Source: Platanthera guangdongensis (Eukaryota > Streptophyta > Magnoliopsida > Asparagales > Orchidaceae). Taken from it: a stretch of DNA of 64,000 nucleotides. The stretch is from assembly GCA_039583875.1 (NCBI GenBank), contig CM077150.1:178254375-178318374 (forward strand), given 5' to 3'. A program made the position numbers and the translations under genes. This document shows, piece after piece, positions 1-10,475 of this stretch. How positions within the stretch are numbered: the first letter of the stretch is position 1; every line of letters begins with the position of its first letter. Below the pieces are notes generated by a model, which saw nothing but the letters and a program-made list of their open reading frames with translations, was not told where the DNA came from and ran no database searches.

Positions 1-499
1 TACTAGAGGATGAGATAGGATGAAAGCCCAAATCGCCCTCTCCAAGAAATTAGATTTTTCTATTTTTTTTGTATTTTTATATATATTTGAGATAATGAAA
101 GAACATAAAACTTTTCTTTTTTGAAAATTTTTTTACCAAAATTTTAAATGATTTTCTTTTTGAAATTTTTTAATATAAACAAAACAACACAAAATTCAAA
201 CTAACTCAATCCCACCGAACTTGGGGAAAACATCATCCTCGATGTTAAAAAGAAGAAATAAAAGAAATTGAAAATAAATAAAACAGGGACTTCCCTGAAT
301 TGGCGAGTCTGAAGGTTGATTCTGCTTCCTCATGCTTGCTTTGTAGAACATCTTGAAACTTGGCTTGAATCATCATAAAAATCAGCAACGTTGAAGCAGA
401 TGATCAAGTGACCAATTCGTAGGAGCCGCCGGAACAAAGATAAAAAGAAAATAGAAGTGCAAAAAAAATACAAAAGAAAGAAAAGAATAACAAAAATTA
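1..499 (-). other. E1 region downstream of pol, no gene seen
   Basis: This AT-rich stretch follows the integrase gene of E1 in its direction of transcription. I see no coding potential. In Athila elements this position holds spacer, an optional env-like ORF and the polypurine tract; none is recognisable before the window ends. The first 60 bases weakly resemble the stretch at about 6320-6380 between PBS and gag. Confidence 0.5.
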
Positions 500-875
500 C
501 TAATTGTTTGGAAGAAAAACAACTTCATTGTCCTCGGCAATAACATCACCGGAATAATAGAGTTTAAGATGCTGACCATTAACTTTAAAATCACCCTTGT
601 CAGGGTATGAAAGCAACACAGTGCCATATGGAAAAACTTCTTTCACCTTAAAAGGACCAGACCAACGTGATTTCAATTTTTCGGGAAATAAGCGCAAGCG
701 AGAATTATAAAGTAAGACTCGGTCGCCTGATTTAAATGTTTTTGGGTGCCTTAAATTTTTATCGTGAAAGTGCTTCATTCGCTCTTTATAAATCTTGTTA
801 TTTTCATAAGCGTTGGAGCGTCACTCGTCGAGTTCGTTTAGTTGGAATTTGCGATGTTCGGCGACAGAGTGGGGA
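500..875 (-). pseudogene. E1 integrase C-terminal domain, frameshifted from the core
   Basis: The open part (778-500, 92 codons) encodes the DNA-binding C-terminal part of Ty3-type integrase, recognisable by the GDRVLLYNSRLRLFPEKL and RWSGPFKV motifs. Between 780 and 875 the frame is broken: a continuation towards the core is readable in another frame and contains a TGA near 826. In the intact polyprotein this domain would directly follow the catalytic core. No chromodomain is visible, as expected for Athila. Confidence in the family is high; the exact junction with the core is uncertain. Confidence 0.8.
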
Positions 876-1370
876 TCAATATTTAAAAATTAAGGCCCAA
901 AAAGCATGGTGTTCTAGTTGTACTGGTAAGTGACACGATTTTCCATAGACTAATCGATACTGAGTACAACCGATGGCGGTTTTGTAAGCCGTTCGATAAG
1001 CCCAAAGAGCGTCGTCGAGTTTTAAAGACCAATCTTTTTTAGAAGAAGAAACGGTTTTTTCCAATATACGCCTTATTTCTCGGTTAACAACTTCGACTTG
1101 GTCGTTAGTTTGGGAGTGGTATGCAGTGGAAAGCTTATGCGTAACGCCATATTTTAATAAAATGTTTGAAAGTTGGGTGTTACAAAAATGCGCACCCCTA
1201 TCACTAATGATCGCCCTAGGCATGCCAAATCGAGAAAATAATTTTTTAAGAAAAGAAGTAACAACACAAGAATCATTCGTAGGAAGAGCTTGGGCTTCCA
1301 CCCATCGGGAAACATAATCAACCGCAACTAGAATGTATTTATTACCGCAACTTGAAGGAAGGGGGCCAAC
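876..1370 (-). pseudogene. E1 integrase catalytic core (3' half of split gene)
   Basis: This segment holds most of the DDE catalytic core of a Ty3/gypsy integrase. The second aspartate is in ISDRGAHF and the glutamate in [10 protein letters not shown]; the [10 protein letters not shown] motif near the end is typical of Athila-type cores. The reading frame starts inside the domain because solo LTR S1 was inserted immediately upstream (in gene direction), separating it from the zinc-finger half at 1790-2963. The segment ends in a frameshift near 876. Integrase would normally join element cDNA to host DNA; here it cannot be made. Confidence 0.85.
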
Positions 1371-1375
1371 AAAAT

Positions 1376-1784
1376 TGTTGAAGTATTAGACCGGGCGGCT
1401 TAGCGGTCTGATCCAGCGGTTTGTTGACCGGGCGGCTTAGCGGTCTGATCCAGCGGTTTGTTGACCGAGCGGTCTGGCGATCTCACTCTGAAGCCTGGAG
1501 ACCGGGCGGTCTAGCGGTCTACCATTGCGGCCTGTTCTATCCTGCTGGAGTTGCCGAGCGGTTAAGCCATCTGTCTAACCGCGCGGCCTGTGCGGTCACC
1601 TTTATTCTAGCCGCTCAGTATTGTAAATGTTTAGTCTCACATTGTTTGTATACTCTCTTTCTTATCTCCTCCATTCTATATAAGGGAGGCCATACCTTTG
1701 TAAATGATATCTTTTTTGGATAATAAAATTTCAATTATTCAAAAGCTTATCTGCTTGTTCTCTCTTTTTCGCTACTTTCTAACA
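1376..1784 (+). mobile_element. S1: solo LTR inside E1 integrase
   Basis: The 409-bp insert starts TGTTGAAG and ends CTAACA, is flanked by the 5-bp duplication AAAAT (1371-1375 and 1785-1789) and exactly interrupts the integrase coding sequence, which resumes on both sides. A TATA box (TATATAAG, 1677-1684) and an AATAAAA signal near 1725 give a plus-strand orientation. There is no internal domain, so it is a solo LTR left by LTR-LTR recombination. The upstream part is rich in GCGGTCT-type motifs. Superfamily is probably Copia, from the general LTR form only. Confidence 0.85.
1390..1463 (+). repeat. Two 37-bp tandem repeats in S1
   Basis: Two identical 37-bp units (1390-1426 and 1427-1463) begin ACCGGGCGGCTTAGCGG. 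A third, diverged start follows at 1464. They lie in the presumed U3 region upstream of the TATA box. Confidence 0.9.
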
Positions 1785-1789
1785 AAAAT

Positions 1790-2963
1790 CTATTCCTCAA
1801 ATATCAAAAACTTCGCATTCAAGAAAATAGCTTTGCGTCATTTCATTTTTATTAGAAATATTTCTGGTCCGTTGGCAACTATCGCACCGTCTCACCAAAG
1901 ATTGAGCATCTTTGAAAAGGCTAGGCCAATAAAATCCTGCAATAAGAAATGTGTGAGCGGTCTGATTGGCTTGATAATGGCCACCAGTCAGTCCTTCATG
2001 TACATGTTTCAAAATATTTTGACCTTCTTCAAACGAAACACATCTTCGTACTACCTGGTCTGCACATACTCTAAAGAGAAATGGGTCCTCCCAAAAAAAA
2101 TTTTTCAAATCAGAAAAGAATTTCTTATTTTGTTGAAAAGAAAAATCTTTTGGGAGGATACATGCCACTAAATAATTGGCAATATTGGCAAACCAAGGCG
2201 TAGAAGATGAAGAATTGATTTTTAAAAAATTTTCATCCGAAAAATAGTCGTTAAAAGATTTTTCATTTAATTCTTCAATAAATGGATTTTCTAAACGAGA
2301 TAAATGATCGGCCGCAAGATTTTTGGCTCCTTTCTTATCCCGGATTTCCAAGTTGAACTCTTGAAGTAGTAGAATCCAACGAATTAAGCGCGGCTTGGCA
2401 TCCGGTTTAGAAAGTAAATATTTAAGAGTTGAATGATCGGTAAAAGCAATAACTTTCGAGAGGGTGATATAAGGACGAAACTTCTCAAACGCAAAAATAA
2501 CAACTAAAAGCTCCTTTTCTGTTGTGGTGTAATTTTCTTCTGCCAAAGTGAGTGTCTTACTTGCGTAATAGATTGGATGAAAGTTTTTAGAAATACGTTG
2601 GCCTAAAACCGCACCAACGGCAAAACTACTCGCATCGCACATAATCTCAAATGGAAGTTTCCAAACCGGAGCAATCATGATCGGCGCGTTAATAAGTTTT
2701 TCCTTAATTAAGTTAAAAGCGTATAGAAAATCGTCGTCAAATAAAAATGGTATATCTTTTTCAAGGAGATGAGTGAGAGGTTTAGTGATCTTTGAAAAAT
2801 CTTTTATAAAGCGGCGATAAAAACCAGCATGTCCTAAGAAACTTCTAATATCTTTTACGTTAGTCGGCGGAGGAAGTTGTTCGATTACTTCTATTTTTGC
2901 TCTATCTACCTCGATACCCTTAGAAGAAATCTTATGACCCAAAACCAAACCTTCACGCACCAT
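1790..2963 (-). pseudogene. E1 RT thumb, RNase H and integrase zinc finger
   Basis: An open frame of about 388 codons carries, in order: the RT thumb/connection ([28 protein letters not shown]), an RNase H domain with [26 protein letters not shown] and [11 protein letters not shown], and the HHCC zinc finger of integrase ([12 protein letters not shown], then [10 protein letters not shown]). It stops where S1 was inserted; the last codons before the insert lead into the GIDF motif that opens the catalytic core. The upstream RT palm is in another frame, so a frameshift lies between about 2963 and 3025. Confidence 0.88.
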
Positions 2964-3024
2964 AAAATGACACTTTTCCCAATTTAAAACAAGATTTGTT
3001 TCTTCATATCTTTTTAAAACTTTT

Positions 3025-3740
3025 TCAAAAATTTTTCAAACATAAATCAAAAGAATCTCCAAAAACCGAAAAGTCGTCCATGAATACTTCCATAATGTCT
3101 TCTACGTACTTATCAAAAATAGCCAACATACATCTTTGAAATGTAGACGATGCATTACATAAACCAAATGGCATTCTTCGATAGGCGAAGGTGCCAAAGA
3201 GACAAGTAAACGTTATTTTCTCTTGGTCCTCGGGTGCTATAGGAATTTGGAAATATCCCGATAGACCATCAAGAAAATAATAGAATCTATGATCGGATAA
3301 GTGCTCTAATATTGGATCGATAAACGGTAATGGGAAGTGATCTTTGCGAGTGACATCATTTAATTTGGGATAATCTATGCACATCCGCCATCCGGTTACC
3401 GTTCGTGTTGGAATTAAATCATTTTTTTCATTTTTACTACAGTTATACCCCCTTTCTTAGGAACTACTTGAACCGGGCTCACCCATTTGCTATCCGAAAT
3501 TGGATAGATAATCCCCGCATCTAATAATTTAATAACCTCGCTTTTTACTACGTCTTTCATATTTGGTTTTAATCGGCGTTGAAGTTGAACGACATTGCGG
3601 GAGTTATCTTCTAAAAGTATTTTATGTGTACAAAAAGATGGGCTTATGCCTTTTATATCTGAAATTTGCCAAGATATAGCCCGACAATGCTTTTGTAATA
3701 CGATTAATAATTTTTCATTTTCGAATTCCGTTAAAAATGC
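3025..3740 (-). pseudogene. E1 reverse transcriptase, fingers and palm
   Basis: The intact stretch (3384-3025) holds the Ty3-type palm: MCIDYPKLNDVTRKDHFPLP, FLDGLSGYFQIPI, the MPFGLCNASSTFQRCM motif and the catalytic FMDDF box, in which both active-site aspartates remain. Upstream (3740-3385) the fingers domain is readable but in a different frame; the shift falls at a T-rich run near 3420-3432 where the GGITVV segment is followed by an early stop. RT would copy element RNA into cDNA inside the virus-like particle. The copy is dead because of this shift and the one at the 3' side. Confidence 0.85.
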
Positions 3741-3745
3741 CGAGA

Positions 3746-4069
3746 CTATAACCGATAAACTAAATTATTTTCTAAAAATATATATTTGAGATGATCGGGT
3801 AATAGCTTAAGCTCCAAAGTGGGTGGCTCCTCATAAGAAGATTTAAAAATTTTATCTTTTTCTAAACTAATTTCTTCAAAAGATTTGGATTTTGGCTCAC
3901 TTTCAGAAATATTGTTGATGGCCATAATTGTATTAGGTGGAAAATTATGCGGGAGTTCCGAAAAAGAAGAAAAACTTTGTTTAGAAAAATTTTCAAAAGG
4001 AAAATTTTGCTCGTCTTGAGAAAGGTCTAAGAAAAAACAAGAGTCGTCATTGGATGAAGTATTTTTCAT
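3746..4069 (-). pseudogene. E1 protease-RT linker of polyprotein
   Basis: About 107 codons rich in Ser, Phe, Asn and Glu end in the PPTLELKLLPDHLKYIFL motif that sits just before the RT domain in Athila/Tat polyproteins. No catalytic motif is present. It is separated from the upstream protease frame by a stop at 4101 and from RT by a stop and a change of frame. Confidence 0.65.
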
Positions 4070-4100
4070 AGAAGGGGTGATGGAAAATGAAACTTCGTCA

Positions 4101-5789
4101 TCACCTACTCGTAGAAAAAGTTTTTCCGTTGCTTACATCAATTACCGCACGAGAGGTGGCAAGAAAAGGCCGGCCAAGGATTAAGGGAACCTCGACGTCC
4201 TCTTCGATATCCAAAATGACAAAGTCTACTGGAAAGATAAACTTGTCAACTTTTACGAGCACGTCCTCAACTATTCCTAACGGATACTTTATGGACCTAT
4301 CCGCAAGTTGAATACGCATCCTAGTCGGGCTTAGAGTGCCTAATCCTAGCTTCTTAAAAAGAGAAAAAGGCATCAAGTTGATGCTCGCTCTTAAATCGGC
4401 CAACGCACATTTCACAAATAAATCACCAAAAACGCATGGGATAGAAAAGCTACCCGGATCATTTATTTTTTTAGGTAAATTATTTGTTAAAACTGCGGAG
4501 CACTCGGCGTTTAAAGTAACATGAGACAGACTTTCCAATTTCTTTTTGTTAGTTAAAAGATTTTTCAAATATTTCGCATACTTCGGCATATTAGCTATCG
4601 CTTCACATAAAGGTAAATTGATATGAATTTGTTTAAACATAGACAAAAATTTGCCGTAATGCGCATCTAGTTGTTCTTTAGCTAATTTTGACGGATACGG
4701 AAGAGGCAGTTGATATTCCTTAATTTTATTAGAATTAGAATTTGAAACTTGAGGAGTAGGAGGAGGGGAAGAAGAGATGGGTACCTCCTTTTCAACCGGC
4801 TTTTCATGAGTGGTTACCTCTTTACCGCTCCGAAGCGTGATGGCCTTCGCTTGCTCCTTTGGGTTGGCGATCGGAGAGCATTTTTGCAATTTGCCCAATT
4901 TGGTTTTCCAAATTACGGATGGATCCAGTGAGATTCCGGATATTTGCATCATTAGTTGTCGTGTATTTCGTGAAAACTTCCTCCAAAGAAGGAGGTTTTG
5001 GAGCTTGCGGTGGAGGAAATCCGGGTGGATTTGCGTTTGGGGGATGCATAGCATTCCACGGATTGCTCCAAGAGAAATTGGGGTGGTTTCTATAACCCGG
5101 GTGATATGTATCACCATAATTAGTATTACTCGGATTAAAGGGTGGCCGATTCGGATTTCCCATATAATCCACATGCTCGACCAACGTAGTGGGAGAGGGG
5201 TAGAAGTACGATCCCAGGTAGGTGTAGAAGAGGAAGCAGACATCTCTTCTAATTGTTTGTTTAGCATCTCAACCTGGAGAGATAGATTGGAGACTGTATC
5301 AATTTCATACATCCCGGCCAGTTTAGGTGGTTTAGACCGAGGTGTACTCCATTGATAGGTATTCAAAGCCATACCTTCTATAAGCTCTTGGGAGGCCGCC
5401 GGTGTTTTGTTATTAAGCGTTCCACCGGTGGCGGCATCGATATGTTGCCTAGTTTGAGAATTTAGGCCGTTATAGAAGGTTTGGATTTGTAACCAATCCG
5501 GAATTGCATGATGAGGACATCGACGAAGCAATTCCTTGAAATGCTCCCAAGTATCATATAACGTTTCCGAATCAAGTTGGGAGAAATAAGTAATATCATT
5601 GCGTAATTTAGCTGTTTTAGCCGGCGGAAAGTATTTCGTAAGAAATCTTTCCATCATTTGAGCCCATGTTGTGATTGATCCTCTTGGTAGAGAATTCAAC
5701 CATTGCTTGGCTTTAGTGCGTAATGTAAATGGAAATAACCTTAGCTGGATGGCATCATCGGATACACCATTAATTTTAAAAGTATCGCA
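4101..5789 (-). pseudogene. E1 gag (main part) and aspartic protease
   Basis: The 5' part is the Athila/Tat capsid-like gag domain (LPRGSITTWAQMMERFLTKY, LDSETLYDTWEHFKELLRRC, TFYNGLNSQTR). From about 5200 to 4870 the true gag sequence is in another frame (EHVDYMGNPNRPPFNP, PSLEEVFTKY, RNLENQIGQIAKML), while the long frame here stays open by chance; two opposite frameshifts therefore cancel. The 3' part returns to protease: FVKCALADLRASINLMPFSL and PLILGRPFLATS. The protease site usually reads DLGAS; here it is DLRAS, so the glycine next to the catalytic aspartate is replaced. A stop at 4101 ends the frame. Confidence 0.85.
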
Positions 5790-6236
5790 TATTTATAAGA
5801 AATTAGAAATATGCACGTTTGGATCTTCATCTTGAAGCCCGTCAAATTGTACATATTGTTGTACCATTTGGATGATGCTTGAATTCAACTCAAAATTATT
5901 GGGGGCAATAGCGGGGCGAACAATATTAGATTGAGCCTCGTCCAAGTTTGGACGGGCATAATAGGACATAGTCCTTTGTTCGACTGCATTTGGCTCACCC
6001 ATATTGGAAGAAGAAGAAGAAGGAGATCTAGGAGAATGGGAAGAAGAACTAAATGAAGAAGGAGAAGAAGAAGGCGGTGAAGGAGAGAGAATTAATGAAG
6101 GATTAGGAGTGTCTCCTAATGATTCCGTATCTTGAAAATTCGGAACTCGAAATCGTAAGCGGTGCCGAAGGGTTCGTTCGATTTTCGGATCCAAATCAAA
6201 AAGAGGCGACGGATTCCCTCGGGTCATACACCACAC
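5790..6236 (-). pseudogene. E1 gag N-terminal part
   Basis: About 147 codons begin MWCMTRGNPSPLFDLDPKIE, include a long Ser/Pro-rich run and end VQFDGLQDEDPNVHISNFL, which leads straight into the capsid domain downstream once a single in-frame stop near 5790 is passed. The Athila gag N-terminus normally has this DPKIERTLR-type start. The start codon choice is the first in-frame ATG after the primer site region. Confidence 0.75.
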
Positions 6237-6466
6237 ATAAAAATTTTAAGATTAAAAATTTATAAAATAAAAAATTCTAGGACTTCCCAAGGAATACCCG
6301 GTGAAGGGCTCTTGAGGTACTAGGCGGTCTTGTGTGATGAAAACCCAACACGGCTCTTTCGCTAGAAGTTTTAATTATAAAAATTTAAAAATCAAAATTT
6401 TTATGAAAAAAAATAAGAAAATGATAAGAGTAATAGAACCTTGCTTTCAAAATATCAAAAATTACC

Positions 6467-6484
6467 TCCCCGGCAACGGCGCCA
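6467..6484 (-). other. E1 primer binding site (tRNA-Asp)
   Basis: The reverse complement reads TGGCGCCGTTGCCGGGGA, an 18-nt match to the 3' end of plant tRNA-Asp, the usual primer of Athila/Tat elements. It lies six bases inside the LTR boundary at 6491. Confidence 0.9.
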
Positions 6485-6490
6485 AAAACT

Positions 6491-7268
6491 TGATTCTTAA
6501 AATCTGATTGTTGCAGTAGGCAAGTGCACTTATCGCTTGTAGTATGATCAAGTGTCGTATTTCCTGGGTCTTTTGAGTACTTCTACACACAAGGTGGAAC
6601 TATTAACTTATCGAGTGAAAATTGGTTTTGGCTTTTGTAAAAACGAAGAGAGTTAACTAACCAGAAAATTCACGATTTAGCACTTGATTGGGCATTCTTG
6701 GGAATCTGATTATAAGAGATGTGTTCTAATTCTTGAGAATCCATTTTGATTGGGGGATTGAAAAATACAATAGCAAATCGCTAGAGACAACTACCGCCTA
6801 ATTTTAAAAACATTTCGAACATAATCTCTTAAAATTTGAAAGTAATTTAAAATTGCATGAACGATAAAACCCAAATCCAAAAGATTTGATATCCTCAATT
6901 CTCAAAGAAGAATATCAAAATCTCTTTATTTCCGAGCGATCCATGACATTCACGAGCCTCTCAGCTAACTAGACTATCAATCAGATAGCAAAATTTTATA
7001 TACTAGCAATATAAACCCGCCGCCAAATTTTAATCGGAAATAAATCGCAATGAGAAATTTAAAAATTAGAGACGAAAGATTATAATTAAATCTTTATCCC
7101 AATACTAACCAATCAAGTACTAAGAAAGGATTTAGCTACTCATGATAAAGAAAATAACAACAATGAAATAAAAAGTTTGCATTTTCATTAGAAGGAAAAT
7201 AACAAAAGTTCACAACACAATGAAAATTAAAGCATAAGAGACAACATAAAAGAAACTCTCATACAAGG

Positions 7269-7307
<39 letters not shown>

Positions 7308-8030
7308 AACTTGCTCTCTTCTCCAACTCTAACTTTTTTCCTCTCTCTTCCTAAAAGCCTTGGCTTCATGCTCCTTTTATAGCAACCATGGAAGGATCTA
7401 GATAAAGAAGAAAATGAAAGGACATAGGGTTTAATTGGTGAGAATAAATGTGGGGAAATGAAGAGGTGGAGGGAGATGAAAAGGTGAATGCATGAGGGAG
7501 TTTAACATGGAGGTAGCCGGCCACATGAAATGGTGATGAATTAATGAATATGGTGTTTTAATTGATTGGAGTTAATGTGATTAATTAAGAAATGAAGGAG
7601 GAACTTAAGGTCGGCGGTTTTGATTAAGGAGGTCATGAATGGCCGGTTTTAATTAAATGGTTGGAGGTGGGCGGTTATGAATGGCGGGCTACTATGACTT
7701 GAAAGGTTTGGCCGGCCATATGGATTGGGGTTTACTATTAATAGTGGTGGAGAAAATAAAATATGGGGGGAGAAAGGGAGAGAGAAAAACAAAACTAAAA
7801 ATAGAGAAGAGGAAGGAATGTGGCCGGCCACATGTAAATGAAGATAAAAAAATAAAATGAGTGGCAACATGACATGATGTATTTATGGGAGAGGATTATA
7901 TAAAAATAAAATAAGAAGATGCTACATGAAATAATTTTGTAAAGATGCATGCATGGGAAATATTTCTCGTACAAAAATTGACAGCGGGCGTTTTATGTCG
8001 AATCGTGTCGAATTACCCCCAGGCCTGTCA
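6491..8030 (-). repeat. E1 5' LTR (1540 bp)
   Basis: On the minus strand the LTR starts TGACAGGCCTGG (8030) and ends AAGAATCA (6491), directly before the primer site. A TATA box reads CTATAAAAGGAG (7382-7371). The presumed U3 upstream of it holds three GGCCGGCC palindromes (about 7516, 7710 and 7822) and several half-sites. The partner LTR is outside the window, so the outer edge is set by TG/CA termini only. Confidence 0.8.
7274..7305. repeat. (CT)16 microsatellite
   Basis: An uninterrupted CT run inside the E1 LTR, just downstream of its TATA box in the direction of transcription. Confidence 0.95.
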
Positions 8031-8178
8031 CAAAATAAAATAAAACGATATTAGTATAAATAATTATGATATATTAATAATTAGATAATTATATTAAAAT
8101 TAAGGGTAAATATATATAATTTATAATATAAATATAATAATAATGATGAACATATTTTAGTCAAAATATGTGTCATCA

Positions 8179-8669
8179 ACACACACTTATATAACAACAC
8201 ACACACATAAAATAACACAAACACACATATAACACACACACACACACACATATAACATACACACACATAATAACACACACACACATATAACAACACAAAC
8301 ACACAACATATATAACACACACATATAACATACACACACACACACAATCACACGCATACACCAAACACATAAACACACATACAACACACACACAACACAC
8401 ACACATACCCCCCCCCCCCAAACACCAACATACAACACACACACACATACAACGCACAATCACACACATACACCGCACACACACAAACGACACACAAACA
8501 ACACACAAACAACAAGCACACAATTACACACATACAAAAACACGCACACAATCACACACATACATACACACACATACACCATGCACATAAACACACATAC
8601 AACACACATACAACACACACACACACACACATGCACCAAGCACATAAACACACACACAATCACACACGT

Positions 8670-8721
<52 letters not shown>

Positions 8722-9093
8722 ACGCACATACACCAAGCACATAAACACACACACATCACACACACATACCCCGTATACACACCAACATACAACCCGCACA
8801 CACACACACACAATCACACACATACACCAAGCACATAAACACACACATAACACACACACACATACCCCCACAAACACACCAACATACAACACACACACAC
8901 ACACAACACAATCACACACATACACCACATACACACAAACAACACACAAACAACACACAATCACACACATACGAGTTACACATACAACACACACATACAC
9001 CACACACAACAACAACACACAGCAACAACACACACACACACACACACACATACAAACATACACAAACAAACACACACATACAACACACATACA

Positions 9094-9140
<47 letters not shown>

Positions 9141-9151
9141 ATACAACACAT
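8179..9151. repeat. About 970-bp CA/TG microsatellite
   Basis: The block is almost entirely (CA)n broken by ATA, ATC, GCA and similar interruptions, with a C9-10 run near 8409. Long apparent open frames in it (Cys/Val or His/Thr rich) are by-products of the dinucleotide repeat, not genes. It lies between E1 and E2, outside both. Confidence 0.97.
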
Positions 9152-10475
9152 AAGGTAAAAAAAAGTAAAAAAAACAATTGTTGTAATGACCAAATTGATA
9201 TCCTACTAAAAACTACTGCAAATCAAAAATCGAAGATGCAGGAAGGGTTGCGTACCAAATAGAGCCGGAGATGCAGGAAGGGCAGAATTGCAGGAGAAAA
9301 TCAACAGTGGAAACCTACCAAAAATGTGTTTGGAGGGGAATCAAAACGATGTAGAGCAAAAATTTAGGAGGCGAACCACTAAGAGAAAAAAAAACCTGGC
9401 AAGATTGACAGGGAAATGGGATTGGGAGAGACGCACGGGATTCGTGTCGTCCTCGATGTAGGTGGCTCACATCGTCGTCGTTGTTCGCCGATGCAGGTGA
9501 TTCAACGGAAAAAAAACCCACATCCTTCATCGTCCGGAAGGAAGGATCGGGATTCGTCGTTCGTCGATAGGGAAGGGGGAAGCGGGATCGGAGAGTGGCT
9601 TCTGCTTTTCATCGCAAAAAAATACTGCCTCTAGGGATATAAGGAAAAGGGCGGACACAAATAAATGTGGGTTCGAGAACAGCCCAACCAAACAATGCTT
9701 ATTTATAAAATTACGGTGCGTTCTACCTGCACAGCAGCAAATAAGCTAAACCAAACGTCACCTAAGTACCTTGGCGTTGAGTGGAGCTCATTCACTCAAC
9801 GCCTATTCTACTAATACTCAATTTTGGCTAAGTCCACCGGTGCTGACGTCAGCAGGATGTAAAAAATCGACAAAGTTAACTTATGTTAAATCAAGTACAG
9901 AGAAGCTATAGAACACGACAAACTCTGCCGCGAAGCTAATGTACGTCTTCTCCATTGAAGCAAGATGCAGTTGGATGTCACAAGCGGGGCATACTAACTT
10001 CTAAGAGTCGTTGATCAGTGAACTACAAAAGGAAGGGCATGGGCAAGATGACAACAACTTTTTAGGCTTATTATTTTCAAAAAGGGTTGTGGCTGGACTT
10101 CATCTTCCTCGCCATTACTGCGTGAAAAAGCTTGAAGTTTTACTACAGAAAAGTTCAGTTAGCTGTGTATCTTACTTCATCGACACCAGTAAGATCAGAA
10201 GGCTTTCCTTCTAAGGGAGTAGCAGAGACAAGTAAGAAATCTCTGTAGATCAAGTTGCTTATCAGCTCAGCAAAATCTAAACTGAAGATCCATTCTCTGA
10301 AGCTGAAAAGAAGAAAGAAGAAAGTGGCTAACTCTGTCCAGGGAAGGAGGAGAAGCAAAGTACTTTACTGCTAGATACTTCCAGCTCAAGATTATTGTAG
10401 CTATGAAGAAGGGTTGAGCTAAGATAACTTGACTCAAGGGGCTATGAAAGAGATACCTCAAATACTAATGCAAAG
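9152..10475. other. Unassigned DNA between microsatellite and E2
   Basis: I recognise no gene or transposon here. Short open frames exist but have no recognisable motif and no protein support. The part 9400-9640 is GC-richer with CGTCGTCG-type runs on the plus strand and could be an old exon, leader or MITE fragment; 9850-10475 is low-complexity AG/CT-rich DNA. Confidence 0.5.
9773..9803. repeat. Perfect 11-bp inverted repeat
   Basis: GGCGTTGAGTG (9773-9783) and CACTCAACGCC (9793-9803) form a perfect stem with a 9-base loop. No flanking transposon could be defined. Confidence 0.8.

Larger units (their letters stand above)
1..8030 (-). mobile_element. E1: Athila-like Ty3/gypsy LTR retrotransposon, 3' end outside window
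   Basis: Reading on the minus strand from 8030 the order is 5' LTR, tRNA-Asp primer site, gag, protease, RT, RNase H, integrase zinc finger, integrase core and integrase C-terminal domain, the Ty3/gypsy gene order. The primer site and the protein sequences point to the Athila/Tat clade. The 3' LTR and the target duplication on that side lie left of base 1. All genes are broken by stops or frameshifts and a solo LTR sits inside integrase, so this is a dead copy. The right-hand flank after the LTR begins CAAAA, which cannot be tested as a target duplication here. Confidence 0.9.

Noticed and set aside
8179..9193. Several long open frames rich in Cys/Val or His/Thr
   Set aside because: They are readings of the CA/TG microsatellite in different frames, with no start context or domain.
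9400..9640. Possible host-gene exon or leader with CGTCGTCG runs
   Set aside because: No conserved protein motif, splice pattern or continuing frame could be supported.
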